A stretch of DNA of 64,000 nucleotides from Saprospiraceae bacterium (GCA_018057925.1 JAGPCT010000009.1:39924-103923), one strand, 5' to 3'. Shown: positions 17,771-26,945, counted from the first letter of the stretch. Numbers and translations are program-made. The notes: generated by a model not told the origin, from the sequence alone.

Positions 17771-18688
17771 TCATGAAGCTTCTATTTTCCATAATTTAAT
17801 TTGCCTGTCGTCACTTCCGCTTATTAAAGTACTTTGGCTATCTTTCCACATGAGTTTGTTGACCGATCTCAAATGTCCGGTGTGCAGGAATAAATCTATT
17901 ACTTTCACAAGTTCCAGCTTGTCCGAATCCCATATCCGGATACTTCCATCTCTGCATCCAGTCGCCAACAGGCCTGAATTGCCGATATTTACAATGGAAT
18001 TGATGGTTGAGTTGTGGGCTTGAATATCGATAATAGGGTGTAAGTCATCATCCCATTTTATCATTCGGCCATCCTTACCTACCGATATGATTCCATCCTC
18101 TACCGACACCAATCCAAATACACTGCCTTGATGCAACAATTTACTTTTACTATATTGATTAAAATCTTCTGTATGTATTTTAAAAATATGGCCTTCCGAT
18201 GTGCCTGCAAAAATGAAATTGTGAAATAGCAATATCGCTCTACTTCTAACGGCAGAAAGTTGAATGCTATTGACCAATTGCTTGTTTGTTTTGTCCAACT
18301 GATTCAGACTACCATCATCACCCGCAAAATATTGTGCCTTTTCATCACTTGTTATTGCAAAAATTCCACCATTGATCCATTTTTGTCTTTTAGTAACCAT
18401 TTTGCCATCAACATGAATCCAACTTATGATGCCATTTAATGTACCGGTTATTAATTCATCTGAATGGTCATCATAGTGAAGGCACATGACCGGTTTTTCC
18501 TCTCTAGCAAAGACTTGTCCTTCATCCAATGATGCTTCCGGCCAATAAATCACCTCACCATCACCTCCGGATGAGAAAAATCCCCTTTTATGGGTATAAT
18601 CAGCAATTGCGTATATTGAACTGTGCCCACCTTGTCTGGTATTGATATGGTTTAATTGAAATCCTAACTTTTCTTCAGTATTGTTCAT
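17771..18688 (-). CDS. WD40-repeat protein
   Basis: I choose the ATG at 18688 (305 residues), because the longer reading frame to 18766 adds a non-conserved Leu-rich stretch. The chain is a beta-propeller with WD-type repeats: strongest near the C-terminus in ATGCRDGSIRIWDSDKL and ISGSDDRQIKLWKIE, and weaker earlier (GGDGEVIYWPEA, VGKDGRMIKWDDD). About seven blades are expected. No signal peptide with this start, so it is cytoplasmic. WD40 propellers act as protein-binding scaffolds; no partner can be named. It is divergent from the small frameshifted gene. Confidence 0.75.
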   Translation of the reverse strand: MNNTEEKLGFQLNHINTRQGGHSSIYAIADYTHKRGFFSSGGDGEVIYWPEASLDEGQVFAREEKPVMCLHYDDHSDELITGTLNGIISWIHVDGKMVTKRQKWINGGIFAITSDEKAQYFAGDDGSLNQLDKTNKQLVNSIQLSAVRSRAILLFHNFIFAGTSEGHIFKIHTEDFNQYSKSKLLHQGSVFGLVSVEDGIISVGKDGRMIKWDDDLHPIIDIQAHNSTINSIVNIGNSGLLATGCRDGSIRIWDSDKLELVKVIDLFLHTGHLRSVNKLMWKDSQSTLISGSDDRQIKLWKIEAS

Positions 18689-18792
18689 TTCGCAAGTATT
18701 GATATTACAATGCATTTTCGAGATTATTGTTTTTATTAATAATAAAAGGGCAGTGTGATCCATCATTTTACAAAAAATTATTAGGTAGTAAA

Positions 18793-19031
18793 ATGCGAGT
18801 TAACTCAAACATTTTGATAAATTATAATCCTCATCGTGGCAATGAAATACATGATTTTATTGACTTTAGTCGAAGGACGAGTTCATTCATCCGTATATGG
18901 TTAAAGATGATTTTTTAAATAAAGTGGTGGATTTTGAAGAATTTTACGCCAAATTTGCGATGGAAAAGCGAAATTGTGGTGTTAATAGAGTAAATGACGA
19001 ATTGAAAAATGTGGAAGCAATTATTTCATAA
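18793..19031 (+). pseudogene. small gene broken by a frameshift
   Basis: An ATG at 18793 opens a frame with YNPHRGNEIHDFIDFSR and ends out of context at 18918. From about 18870 a different frame reads KDEFIHPYMVKDDFLNKV and continues with coding-like composition to a stop at 19031. Joining the two near 18869-18876 gives one small charged, helical protein of about 80 residues. The second part ends 9 bp before the phosphopantetheinyl transferase start. Either a real frameshift, a sequencing slip or chance explains this. No family recognised. Confidence 0.35.
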
Positions 19032-19040
19032 GGTGATGAT

Positions 19041-19685
19041 ATGCCGGCTATAGATATAGAATCGAGGGTAAAAGATTTGGACTTGTATTTGTGGGATATG
19101 CAGGAGTCTTTAGATTGGTTTCGGAAAGAAACCCATTTAACGATGGATGAAAGCAATGAGTTTGAAACCATGAGTGGTAAGAGAAAGCTTGAATTTATCG
19201 TACAGCGGTATTTACTTTGTTCCAATATACAGGGTATTAAACCCATACTTATGAAGATGCCTAATGGCAAGCCGTACTTATCTAATCGCAATGAAAAAAT
19301 TTCAATTTCACATAGTAAGTCCATGTTGATAGTGAGTATAGGAAGTATGGATCATGGTGTTGACTTGGAATGGATTGATGAAAGAATAATCAGGTTGGCG
19401 TCCAAGTTTTGCAATGAGGCTGAGAATAAGATACCGGAGGAAATTGACCCGGTATTTTGGTTTACCTTGATTTGGTCTTGTAAAGAAGCTTTGTATAAGG
19501 TGGATGGATTGGGGCAGCTTGAATTTCGGTCTCAATTGGCAGTGCACTTTACGCGCGATTCCTTTCATCAGGGTTGGGGTAGGGGAAAAGTAAGGCGTAA
19601 TAATGTCGATGTCTATTTTCGTTTATATTTTGAAAAAATCAATGGATTTGTTGTCACATGGGCTTGGCCCTTATATAATGAATAA
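19041..19685 (+). CDS. Sfp-type 4'-phosphopantetheinyl transferase
   Basis: The protein has 214 residues. The family motifs are intact: ISISHS (87-92), the Mg2+ site GVDLE (D108, E110) and WSCKEALYK (145-153), with the catalytic Glu and Lys. It transfers the phosphopantetheine arm from CoA to carrier proteins. The length is of the Sfp rather than the short AcpS type. No carrier protein, NRPS or PKS gene lies nearby, so it may serve the general acyl carrier protein or a cluster elsewhere. Its stop overlaps a triple 10-bp repeat that leads into the next gene. Confidence 0.85.
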   Translation: MPAIDIESRVKDLDLYLWDMQESLDWFRKETHLTMDESNEFETMSGKRKLEFIVQRYLLCSNIQGIKPILMKMPNGKPYLSNRNEKISISHSKSMLIVSIGSMDHGVDLEWIDERIIRLASKFCNEAENKIPEEIDPVFWFTLIWSCKEALYKVDGLGQLEFRSQLAVHFTRDSFHQGWGRGKVRRNNVDVYFRLYFEKINGFVVTWAWPLYNE

Positions 19686-19707
19686 ATATGAATAAATATG
19701 AATAAAT
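19678..19707 (+). repeat. 10-bp tandem repeat, three units, across a gene junction
   Basis: ATGAATAAAT occurs three times in a row. The first copy overlaps the transferase stop codon, the third supplies the start of the lipoprotein gene. The ATGs lie in three different reading frames, and the second runs into a stop after five codons. Confidence 0.8.
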
Positions 19708-20159
19708 ATAATATTTTAGTAGGATTTTTAGTTGCAATGCTTACAATTATTGGATGTAAGAAGAAAGAAGCCAATATTGATCAGGCCTTGCCTGTGGGTT
19801 TTGAATCTTTTTATACCAAATTTCATGAAGACAGTATTTTTCAAATAGACCACATTCGTTTTCCACTGGAAGGGATTCCTTCCATTTCTTCACAAGAAGT
19901 TATTCCTGATTTTCATTGGGATATTAAGGATTGGACAATGCATCGTCCTTTCACTGACTTTAGTGATTATACAAGGGAATTTACAGTAATTGACAGTACC
20001 ATTGTGATTGAAAGAATTCAGTTGAAAAACAAGGAATATGGAATGGAACGACGGTTTGCAAAGACCGGAAATGAATGGCAGTTAATTTATTACGCTGCGA
20101 TGAATAAATTGGTCAAAAATCCTGCTTTGCAAGAGGATTCTTCCTCTCATGGTGATTGA
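19698..20159 (+). CDS. DUF4348-type lipoprotein
   Basis: The protein has 153 residues with a lipoprotein signal ending in TIIGC at about residue 20. The mature part has the DUF4348 pattern: FYTKFHEDSIFQIDHIRFPL near the front, then a WHWDIKDW-type core and a C-terminal EWQLIYY strand. The family is small and of unknown function, common in Bacteroidota. It starts 13 bp after the phosphopantetheinyl transferase, so the two are likely co-transcribed. The family call rests on recalled motif order. Confidence 0.65.
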   Translation: MNKYNILVGFLVAMLTIIGCKKKEANIDQALPVGFESFYTKFHEDSIFQIDHIRFPLEGIPSISSQEVIPDFHWDIKDWTMHRPFTDFSDYTREFTVIDSTIVIERIQLKNKEYGMERRFAKTGNEWQLIYYAAMNKLVKNPALQEDSSSHGD

Positions 20160-20360
20160 GCCGACCTTTTGACAAAGTGCTGTTAGAAGGGATTAAATGG
20201 CGTGATAAGGCTATTTATTTGATGTGTTATTCACCTTTCTATTGAGAAAGATATTTTCGAAATGGATGTAGATTTTCCTTTAGATTTACTATCTTTAAGT
20301 GGCTGTTTATTTTGGACAAGGTAGGTTCGGCTTTTTATGACATCATACAGCATTGACTAA

Positions 20361-21146
20361 TTACCAGCTAGCTCCGCCACCTCCGCCGCCAAAGCTTCCG
20401 CCTCCAAAACTGCCTCCTCCCCAACCACCGCCAGAGGATCCGCCGCCGCCCCAACTGCTGCCGCCACCCCAGCCGCCGCCCCACGTATTATTTCTCCTAT
20501 TGCCAAAGGATCCAGTCCCGGAATAAGTCTGTGTTTCGAACTTTCCAAAAATTGCTATTAATATGATGCCTACAATGATGAGGAATAACAAAAATATAGG
20601 CCAAAATATATCCTCGGAATCTGATGATGAAATGGTGTCAGCCGAATATTCTCCATGTATTGCGGAGACTATTGATGTTACACCGTATTGTATTCCTTCA
20701 TAAAATTGTTGATTCCTAAAATAATTGACCATCTCTCGTGAGATACGCGACGAGCTAACATCGGTCAATGCACCTTCAACGCCATAACCGGTGGAAATAA
20801 ACACGCCTCTTTGACTTCCTTCAGTGACGATTAACATGATAACGCCATTGTCTTTTTTACCTTGTCCGACACCCCATTTATTCCCCAATTCTATGGCATA
20901 ACTTGCTCGGTCATAATCTCCTATATCCGGACGTATCATGACAACAATTTGCGAAGATGTTGTATCGTTCATGGCCCTCAGCTCTTGCTCTAATTCATTT
21001 CGCTGAAGAGAAGTAAGCATGTTGGAATAATCGTGTACATATACCGCCGGTTCCGGTTTTGTCGGGAACAAGGTGTTGTCATTCTGTGCAAAAAGAGTGA
21101 ATGCCCCACAAAGGAATAAAAGCGTTATATAGATGTACTTCTTCAT
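20361..21146 (-). CDS. TPM-domain membrane protein with Gly/Ser/Trp-rich tail (YgcG-like)
   Basis: The protein has 261 residues with a signal peptide ending near LFAQ. A TPM domain follows (about 35-160), with the typical VYVHDYSNMLT, IVVMIRP, GKKDNGVIMLI and TGYGVEGALTD stretches. Then comes one transmembrane segment (about 178-200) and a tail almost entirely of Gly, Ser and Trp ending in GGGGGASW. TPM domains occur in envelope proteins linked to stress or photosystem maintenance; biochemical role here unknown. It is the last gene of a lemA-TPM-TPM operon, the usual partnership. The tail is encoded by an unusually GC-rich stretch (20375-20490). Confidence 0.85.
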   Translation of the reverse strand: MKKYIYITLLFLCGAFTLFAQNDNTLFPTKPEPAVYVHDYSNMLTSLQRNELEQELRAMNDTTSSQIVVMIRPDIGDYDRASYAIELGNKWGVGQGKKDNGVIMLIVTEGSQRGVFISTGYGVEGALTDVSSSRISREMVNYFRNQQFYEGIQYGVTSIVSAIHGEYSADTISSSDSEDIFWPIFLLFLIIVGIILIAIFGKFETQTYSGTGSFGNRRNNTWGGGWGGGSSWGGGGSSGGGWGGGSFGGGSFGGGGGGASW

Positions 21147-21190
21147 TTTTGTTGTGTTAATTAAAAGGTAGCAGTGTACAATTTCAAAGG

Positions 21191-21625
21191 TTAAAATCCA
21201 TAGATTATTTCATCCGGCAATTCATTGTCTGTGTCTTTGCCATTTGCAGGAAAATATTGATTCATGATGACTCCTATAGCTTTAATAGCTTTGAGCAAGC
21301 CGGATTCATACATTCCATCAGCAAAATCATTACTCATGTTTTTTAAGATACTGTCCCAAAGACTTTGACCGGCTTTCTCATGGATTCCCGAATCGCCCCA
21401 AATGTATAATTGTCGAGACCTGATAGCAACATATATAAGGACGCCATTGCGTTCTTTGGTTTTATATACACCATATTGCTCAAATATCTTCATAGCCCTA
21501 TTATGGACATCTTCAGGACATTTGTCTTCGATATAAACCCTTAGTTCTCCGGTCGTCTTAGACTCTATTTCTGAAATAGAGGTTATGATTTTTTTTTCTT
21601 GTTCCGGCTTAAAAAGTTTTGTCAT
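21191..21625 (-). CDS. small soluble TPM-domain protein
   Basis: The protein has 144 residues, with no signal peptide or membrane segment. The single TPM domain shows TTGELRVYIED, KERNGVLIYVAIRSRQLYIWGDSGIHEKAG and a final ADGMYESGLLKAI helix. It is the middle gene of the operon, 26 bp after lemA and 44 bp before the longer TPM gene. Pairing a soluble and a membrane TPM protein with LemA is the conserved Bacteroidota arrangement. Function unknown. Confidence 0.85.
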   Translation of the reverse strand: MTKLFKPEQEKKIITSISEIESKTTGELRVYIEDKCPEDVHNRAMKIFEQYGVYKTKERNGVLIYVAIRSRQLYIWGDSGIHEKAGQSLWDSILKNMSNDFADGMYESGLLKAIKAIGVIMNQYFPANGKDTDNELPDEIIYGF

Positions 21626-21651
21626 AGGTAAAATAATTCAACAGATATGAA

Positions 21652-22242
21652 TTAAAAATTGACGCTAGGAGCTTTTTCTGAACCTTTTTCTGCTTCAAAA
21701 TATCCTTTTTTCTCAAAGCCAAACATACCGGACATCAGGTTGTTAGGGAACTTACGTATATAAGTATTGAAATCCTGAACAACTTCATTGAACTTACGTC
21801 TTTCTTGAGTTATTCTGTTTTCAGTGCCTTCTAATTGTGCCTGAAGGTCAAGGAAATTTTGGTTGGCTTTTAGTTGAGGATAGTTTTCTGTGACCATCAT
21901 CAAACGTCCCAACGCTTGTGATAATTGACTTTGGGCAGCTTGAAATTCTTGAATTTTTTCAGGTGTTAGGTTTTTGGGATCTACTGTAATTTGGCTGGCT
22001 TTAGATCGGGCTTCAGTAACTGCTGTGTACGTTTCTTTTTCAAAATTGGCTGCTCCTTTTACTGTATTTACCAAATTGGGGATGAGGTCGGCACGTCTTT
22101 GATATACATTCTCCACTTGAGCCCATGCTGATTCTACTGATTCTTCTTTGGTAACCATAGAATTATAAGCTCCTTTGAAGGATGAATAAGCGATGAGTGC
22201 AATAACTGCAATGACAATAAGTGTTACAACGGATCGTTTCAT
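21652..22242 (-). CDS. lemA: LemA family protein
   Basis: The protein has 196 residues. An N-terminal transmembrane anchor (about 5-20) precedes the LemA core. Diagnostic blocks are YNSMVTKEESVESAWAQVE, NVYQRRADLIPNLVNTV, the long helix with the ENYPQLKANQNFLDLQAQLEGTENRI stretch (the hallmark), and the closing NTYIRKFPNNLMSGMFGFE. LemA proteins are helical bundle membrane proteins of unclear function. It heads the operon with two TPM genes. Confidence 0.92.
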   Translation of the reverse strand: MKRSVVTLIVIAVIALIAYSSFKGAYNSMVTKEESVESAWAQVENVYQRRADLIPNLVNTVKGAANFEKETYTAVTEARSKASQITVDPKNLTPEKIQEFQAAQSQLSQALGRLMMVTENYPQLKANQNFLDLQAQLEGTENRITQERRKFNEVVQDFNTYIRKFPNNLMSGMFGFEKKGYFEAEKGSEKAPSVNF

Positions 22243-22372
22243 TTTAAGATTAATTTATATGAATATTATTTTTTTTAAAAAACATACGGTTAATTCAAAT
22301 GATTCCCAAATCGAATGAAACTCTTGAAAATTTAGATGAATTAACTGATTTAGACTACCAATATATTGCTTT

Positions 22373-23011
22373 TTATTCTTTTTTCCAAATAGAGCCTTGA
22401 ATAAATTTCATATATGTGTATTTTTTATACGTACAACGATAATTTTTTTTCAAAAAAATAGGTTCTATATTGGTCAATATTTTGTTTTTTAATCCGATAA
22501 CCCATTTGAAAAATAAGAAAATAACGGACATATACAGTTGTTTCCACCATTTCCCATAGCGGCTATCATAAGTAAAGTCAGTATGTAGCCATAATCCGCC
22601 TTTTGTGAGATGGAAATCCAATTTGTCAAATAAAATTTGGCTCTCTTGGAGATTGAAATGGTCAAATATAAATGGAGTAAAAATGATATTGTATTCCCCC
22701 AATAGACTGTATTCGAAAATATTAGCTTGAATCATGTTGACAGCCAATGGGTTAAAATGCCTTTTTTTAGTCATTTCAAGCATTTTTCCGGACTGTTCTA
22801 TATAAGTAATTTCAATATTTTGACGGTAAAGTCGGTTTATATCTTCTAAAATCCAGCCGCTGCCACCGCCTATAATAAGCATCCGGTCACCATCTTTTAG
22901 GGATGTGATTAATTTCCTTTGAATGCGCTGTTGGCTTCCTAAAAAAATTAACTTGCTCAAAGAGTCATACCATAAGGCGATATTATCGTATTGCAATGGA
23001 TTGATTGTCAT
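22373..23011 (-). CDS. SAM-dependent class I methyltransferase
   Basis: The protein has 212 residues. The SAM-binding GxGxG-type loop is MLIIGGGSGWIL (about 44-55), followed by an acidic strand end in ITYIEQSGKMLEM and NMIQANIFEY. A methyltransferase motif IV-like IIFTPFIFDHF follows. The C-terminal part is basic and contains a hydrophobic stretch (about 165-180), suggesting membrane association. Substrate unknown. Its ATG overlaps the stop of the UbiA-like gene (ATGA, 4 bp), so the two are translationally coupled; together they could modify a prenylated or quinone-like lipid, which is inference. Confidence 0.75.
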   Translation of the reverse strand: MTINPLQYDNIALWYDSLSKLIFLGSQQRIQRKLITSLKDGDRMLIIGGGSGWILEDINRLYRQNIEITYIEQSGKMLEMTKKRHFNPLAVNMIQANIFEYSLLGEYNIIFTPFIFDHFNLQESQILFDKLDFHLTKGGLWLHTDFTYDSRYGKWWKQLYMSVIFLFFKWVIGLKNKILTNIEPIFLKKNYRCTYKKYTYMKFIQGSIWKKE

Positions 23012-23958
23012 ATAAGTGTCCCAATAATGCCGCAGATGGCTTTGAACAATAATACTCCATCTATTATAATGAGATAAAATAATATTTTACGCTCTTTTTT
23101 TAATGACAAAGCGATTAAAATAGTTGCTAGAAAAGGTATTAAATTGATCAAATATCTACCTAAATGAAAATCCATTGTATATGAAAATAGTGAAAATGAA
23201 GCTATCCCGGCCAATAACATTGGGATAATAATGAGGTAGATTGTTTTCTTTATTCCAAATGATACAACAAATGTCCTGAGCTGATTATTGGCATCCGTCG
23301 GATAATCTTTGATGTCAAAAAGAATGGCATTGGCCGTACAGAACATCCAATTTTTTATAAAAAACCATACCAGTAAGTGCCAGTTAAGAATAAAGTCTAT
23401 TTGATTTGCCAGAAGAAAAATTATAGGTAAAATAGTGGAGAAATAAGCCCATTCCCAGCCAATGATAAACGACTTTAACCATCCTGAATGTCTTATGTCG
23501 AAATCGAAGTATTTTTTTGAAATTAAGCCATAATAAAAAAATGATCCGACTAAAGTAAAAAATGATACAACATACCAAGGCAAAGCAATTTGCTCCAGGC
23601 TATAAGTACCATTAATGAAGGAAAATAATAGAATACAAAGTGGTGCAACAGTCCAGATTATTTGCAACTTGTTTAATATAGTTCGATTTCTCTGATACCA
23701 TCTGCTCCTTGGGTTTTGCTGGCTTGGGTTTTCCGTATCTCTTAAATACGCATACGTATAATATCCTATGGGTATTAAAAAAATAACGGCGTAATCTGAT
23801 ATGGAATTTAAAGGCAAACCAATCTGTAAGGATGCCTCAATGCATAATGCAACAGCGAGAATTCCGACAAAGTAATTGCCGAAGAAAATGGCTTCAATGA
23901 AATTGTTAATCTTTTTCGATGGAATAATTTTATGATTGTTAGATAAATATATATTAAT
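23008..23958 (-). CDS. UbiA-like prenyltransferase family membrane protein, no canonical start codon
   Basis: From the first standard initiation codon (TTG at 23817) it reads 269 residues with 7 or 8 membrane segments and a UbiA-type loop DIKDYPTDANN. The frame is open to a stop at 23959-23961, and the extra codons read KKINNFIEAIFFGNYFVGIL and on into a good first membrane helix. That is what a UbiA family N-terminus should look like. No ATG, GTG or TTG lies in this stretch. So the true start is a rare codon, or the gene has lost its ATG. Only one of the two Asp-rich prenyl-diphosphate motifs is clear, so activity is uncertain. Confidence 0.6.
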   Translation of the reverse strand: MNIYLSNNHKIIPSKKINNFIEAIFFGNYFVGILAVALCIEASLQIGLPLNSISDYAVIFLIPIGYYTYAYLRDTENPSQQNPRSRWYQRNRTILNKLQIIWTVAPLCILLFSFINGTYSLEQIALPWYVVSFFTLVGSFFYYGLISKKYFDFDIRHSGWLKSFIIGWEWAYFSTILPIIFLLANQIDFILNWHLLVWFFIKNWMFCTANAILFDIKDYPTDANNQLRTFVVSFGIKKTIYLIIIPMLLAGIASFSLFSYTMDFHLGRYLINLIPFLATILIALSLKKERKILFYLIIIDGVLLFKAICGIIGTLI

Positions 23959-24178
23959 TTACTTCACATTTATTTGTGTTGACTATCCAGCTTTTATAAT
24001 TAACTGTATTGAATAGCAACCGTTAAATAATGTATGAAGTAAAGATAAAAAAATATAGGTTTGTCATGGAAAGTGTCTTCAAATATTTGTGAAATTGGCA
24101 TTTATTTATCTGCCACTTTTCTTGGATTTTAAATATTCTGTATGCGAAAAAACAGATGGGAATACTTAAAAATGTTTT

Positions 24179-25060
24179 TCAAAATCTCCATTGCCAATAG
24201 AAATATGGGATAAATATTGGAACAAAAGCATCGGCTTGTATTTCCGGAAATTTATTGTAGAATCCGGCCCATTCTATTCGAAATGTTTGCAGCAGACCAA
24301 ATCTGTTTTTATAAAACGGTGCTAGTCTAACACCATATATTATTTCAAATTTGCGGGGAACATTATCTATGTAGTTAAATGTAGTGCCATACGAAGTATT
24401 AACATGGAAACTTATCCATTTTAGTCTGTAATCTAAACCGAATGAAAAATCAGGAGTTATTTTGTTTTTAAAGACCTTTTCAACCTGATTAGAACTGTCT
24501 TTATTAATTAATTTAAGGTGTTGCGCATAAGTCACACCTATGGAGGTGTGTAAATAAAAGTTAGGTAGAATATTCCAGCTGGCATTCAAGTGGTTATACC
24601 AGCTACTTTTTTGCCTTAATGTCGCAAAATAAGGATTATCCGATTGATCAAATTCATTGTAGATATATTGAAACATCGTCTCGAATGCCAGAGCCGGCTT
24701 CCATTTTGATTGATTTGATATCCTGAATCTAAAATTAAAGCTCGGAACAGGAAGATTCGGTTTGACAAATAATCCTCCAATAAGTGGAAGGAAATCAATT
24801 TCCGCTGTAATACGGTCTGTAATACCTATCCATCCCCAACTGGGGAAGGGTAAAGAACGAGGTGCCTGATTATATACACATTCGCCTTTTCGAAGGGTGT
24901 ATGCGGTATTGCTATTCAATGGATGAAGGAAAATATCGGACTGCAAACCATTGGGAGAGAATGGTACCTTTTTATCTACATTATTGTTTTGAGGATACAC
25001 TTTAAAGAATGAGAATAAAAGAATAGTTAAAAGAGTAATGTTAGAATTTTTCCATAACAT
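24179..25060 (-). CDS. outer-membrane beta-barrel protein, unrecognised
   Basis: The protein has 293 residues with a signal peptide ending near VYPQ. The mature chain is a run of amphipathic strands with alternating hydrophobic and polar residues and many Tyr, Trp and Phe. It ends in YFYWQWRF, a proper aromatic terminal residue for barrel assembly. A sequence like RKGECVYNQAPRSLPFPSWGWIGITDRITAEID opens the barrel. I recognise no named family. It is on the same strand as the Sus operon, but a terminator at 25197-25227 and 120 bp of spacer separate them, so it probably has its own promoter. Confidence 0.65.
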   Translation of the reverse strand: MLWKNSNITLLTILLFSFFKVYPQNNNVDKKVPFSPNGLQSDIFLHPLNSNTAYTLRKGECVYNQAPRSLPFPSWGWIGITDRITAEIDFLPLIGGLFVKPNLPVPSFNFRFRISNQSKWKPALAFETMFQYIYNEFDQSDNPYFATLRQKSSWYNHLNASWNILPNFYLHTSIGVTYAQHLKLINKDSSNQVEKVFKNKITPDFSFGLDYRLKWISFHVNTSYGTTFNYIDNVPRKFEIIYGVRLAPFYKNRFGLLQTFRIEWAGFYNKFPEIQADAFVPIFIPYFYWQWRF

Positions 25061-25196
25061 ATATAGATAATTTAATGATTTAGAATAGGATGCATCGATT
25101 GTTGGATAAAATTAGTGAAAACAAAGGATTTTTTGAGAAACAATTCCAAAATCTTCACACCAATCTTTTGAATGCGCAAAAATCGACGAAACAAAA

Positions 25197-25227
25197 AAAG
25201 CAGCCTATTAGTACAACAGGCTGCTTT
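25197..25227 (-). terminator. terminator of the Sus-type operon
   Basis: A perfect 10-bp stem (AAAGCAGCCT at 25197-25206, AGGCTGCTTT at 25218-25227) is followed on the minus strand by seven T residues. It lies 22 bp past the stop codon of the last Sus gene. Confidence 0.9.
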
Positions 25228-25248
25228 CTATTTGAAACCAAAAAATAA

Positions 25249-26907
25249 TTAAAGTTTTTTTACAGTATAGGTATATCCGGTAGGGGCGAGGGTCAATACG
25301 ATTTCGTAATTACCATCTTCGGCAACTGCGATATTGGCACCTCCGTCTTCTAAAATTCCATCTGCTCCATTGTCACCAAAGTTAAAGCCCCAATCATGAT
25401 TAGCTCTAAACTTAAATTCACCTGCGGAAAGTGCACCGGTAAATGTCCAGGAGTAATCACCTGATTTTACCATTGGAGTTTCGTCATTCCAGCCTCCTGA
25501 AGTGGCGCTTCCGATGACACCCCATTCTTGACGAAGGGCAGTCCAAGTCCCGTTGATGAAGTCACATTCTATTCTGTAGAAGCCTTCGTCAGTGAGTTTA
25601 CAGTTTTGTTCATCATTTTGTTCTAATACTCCGGTTTGAGTTTTGTTGTCTCCCCAATCGCCTTCCCAGCTTTGTGTTTGAAGGAATTTAAATTCTCCAT
25701 TGGCGCTAACCGGTGAATATATTCTGAATTTACCATCTTCCAATTTGCTAAATGGAGCGGAATTGCCCGGATCCCAACCTGCCGGGACGCCTCCACCTAC
25801 TAAGAATAGGTTTTCAGGGAAATTAGATTCGGTAATAGTAGCGGAATTAGTGCTCAGGTTGACGACTACTTTGTATTTGCCTGCTGCCGGCATCTTGATG
25901 TTAGCTCCATCCCGCTTTAATTGGAAAGCCTTGCCTATTTCGAAAGTTTCGCCATCGGCTAAACCCCAATTGACATCCCAGCTCCCGGGTACAGCCCTGA
26001 ATTTCATTTCTTTATCTTGTAAATTCGTAACAATGGAAAATACACCATTTCCATTGTCGGTCAATGGTATATCGGTGCTCCAGTCAATACCTGCATCGCC
26101 TATGATATTCATTGTGCCAGCGACTTCATAAACTGTCAAAGTGTTGTTATCCACATCGACTAATATTTGGAATAGTCCACTTGTACCGCCATCCGGCAGC
26201 TTGATATTGGTTCCTCCTAATTTAAGTTTCATGACTTTACCAAATTCAAAGGTTTCACCATCCGCCAATCCCCAGTTGATATCCCAACTTCCGGCATCTC
26301 TTTTCACTTTGAACTCCTTGCTATAAAGTAATTCTGTAACGACTGAAAATTTCTTAACTCCTATCAGATTCATCGGTACGTCAACATCCCAACCTTTGGC
26401 CGCATCACCAATAATATTCATGGTCGTTGCATCTATAGAAGTTGTCGGGCCTTTGTATGCCGTCATGTTGATGCCAAGGATATTGGAAAAATATCTCTCA
26501 TTATTATTTTTATAAGAAGAAATCACTCTTACATCCATGTCGTGTGGTTCATCATATAGATATCCAAAGCCTGACAAAATGTTGTTCAATTCTCTACCGG
26601 TAAATTCCTTCTTAAAGGCGCCTACAATTACCGATTGGCTGGCATTGGCAAATTCTGTACCTTTTTCCGCAATTTCAATGATAAATTTGTAGTTGGCTTT
26701 GTCAGTGGCATACTGTGGGTCTGTCCAATCTAAAGTTAATACAATATTGTCTGAATCGGAAGCCGGTGGAGCGACCACATCAGCTGAGGACTTTACGGTT
26801 ACTGCTTTGCCATTGCCGTAGGTATCCAGGTCGTCAAACTTCTTACATGCTGTGAAGAAGAATCCGAGACAAGCCGTTAGAATGAATAAATTATATATTT
26901 TTTTCAT
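25249..26907 (-). CDS. SusF/SusE-type surface glycan-binding lipoprotein with four repeat modules
   Basis: The protein has 552 residues. A lipoprotein signal ends in FFTAC (cysteine about 20). A SusE-type N-domain (about 40-155) follows, with LDWTDPQYATDKANYKF. Four carbohydrate-binding modules follow, each opening with a phrase such as MNIIGDAAKGWDV, MNIIGDAGIDWST, LFLVGGGVPAGWDP and WGVIGSATSGGWND, and each closing in a FKF(R)..W..N(W/F)G strand. Trp residues at these spots are the usual glucan-stacking residues. Modules 1 and 2 are close duplicates (both contain NWGLADGETFE). It is last in the operon and would hold polysaccharide at the cell surface. Substrate not determined. Confidence 0.85.
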   Translation of the reverse strand: MKKIYNLFILTACLGFFFTACKKFDDLDTYGNGKAVTVKSSADVVAPPASDSDNIVLTLDWTDPQYATDKANYKFIIEIAEKGTEFANASQSVIVGAFKKEFTGRELNNILSGFGYLYDEPHDMDVRVISSYKNNNERYFSNILGINMTAYKGPTTSIDATTMNIIGDAAKGWDVDVPMNLIGVKKFSVVTELLYSKEFKVKRDAGSWDINWGLADGETFEFGKVMKLKLGGTNIKLPDGGTSGLFQILVDVDNNTLTVYEVAGTMNIIGDAGIDWSTDIPLTDNGNGVFSIVTNLQDKEMKFRAVPGSWDVNWGLADGETFEIGKAFQLKRDGANIKMPAAGKYKVVVNLSTNSATITESNFPENLFLVGGGVPAGWDPGNSAPFSKLEDGKFRIYSPVSANGEFKFLQTQSWEGDWGDNKTQTGVLEQNDEQNCKLTDEGFYRIECDFINGTWTALRQEWGVIGSATSGGWNDETPMVKSGDYSWTFTGALSAGEFKFRANHDWGFNFGDNGADGILEDGGANIAVAEDGNYEIVLTLAPTGYTYTVKKL

Positions 26908-26945
26908 CTGTTTTAATTTTTTATAAATATGATACTGTGCGATTC

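Noticed and set aside
20158..20336. Long-range inverted repeat AGCCGACCT / AGGTTCGGCT
   Set aside because: Arms of 9-10 bp are 150 bp apart with a bulge; not convincing as a terminator.
20357..20548. Ala/Gly/Glu-rich 63-residue frame
   Set aside because: It is an alternative reading of the Gly/Ser tail of the TPM protein.
24090..24115. GG-N13-GC sequence resembling a sigma-54 site
   Set aside because: The spacing between GG and GC is 13 nt, not 10, so it does not fit.
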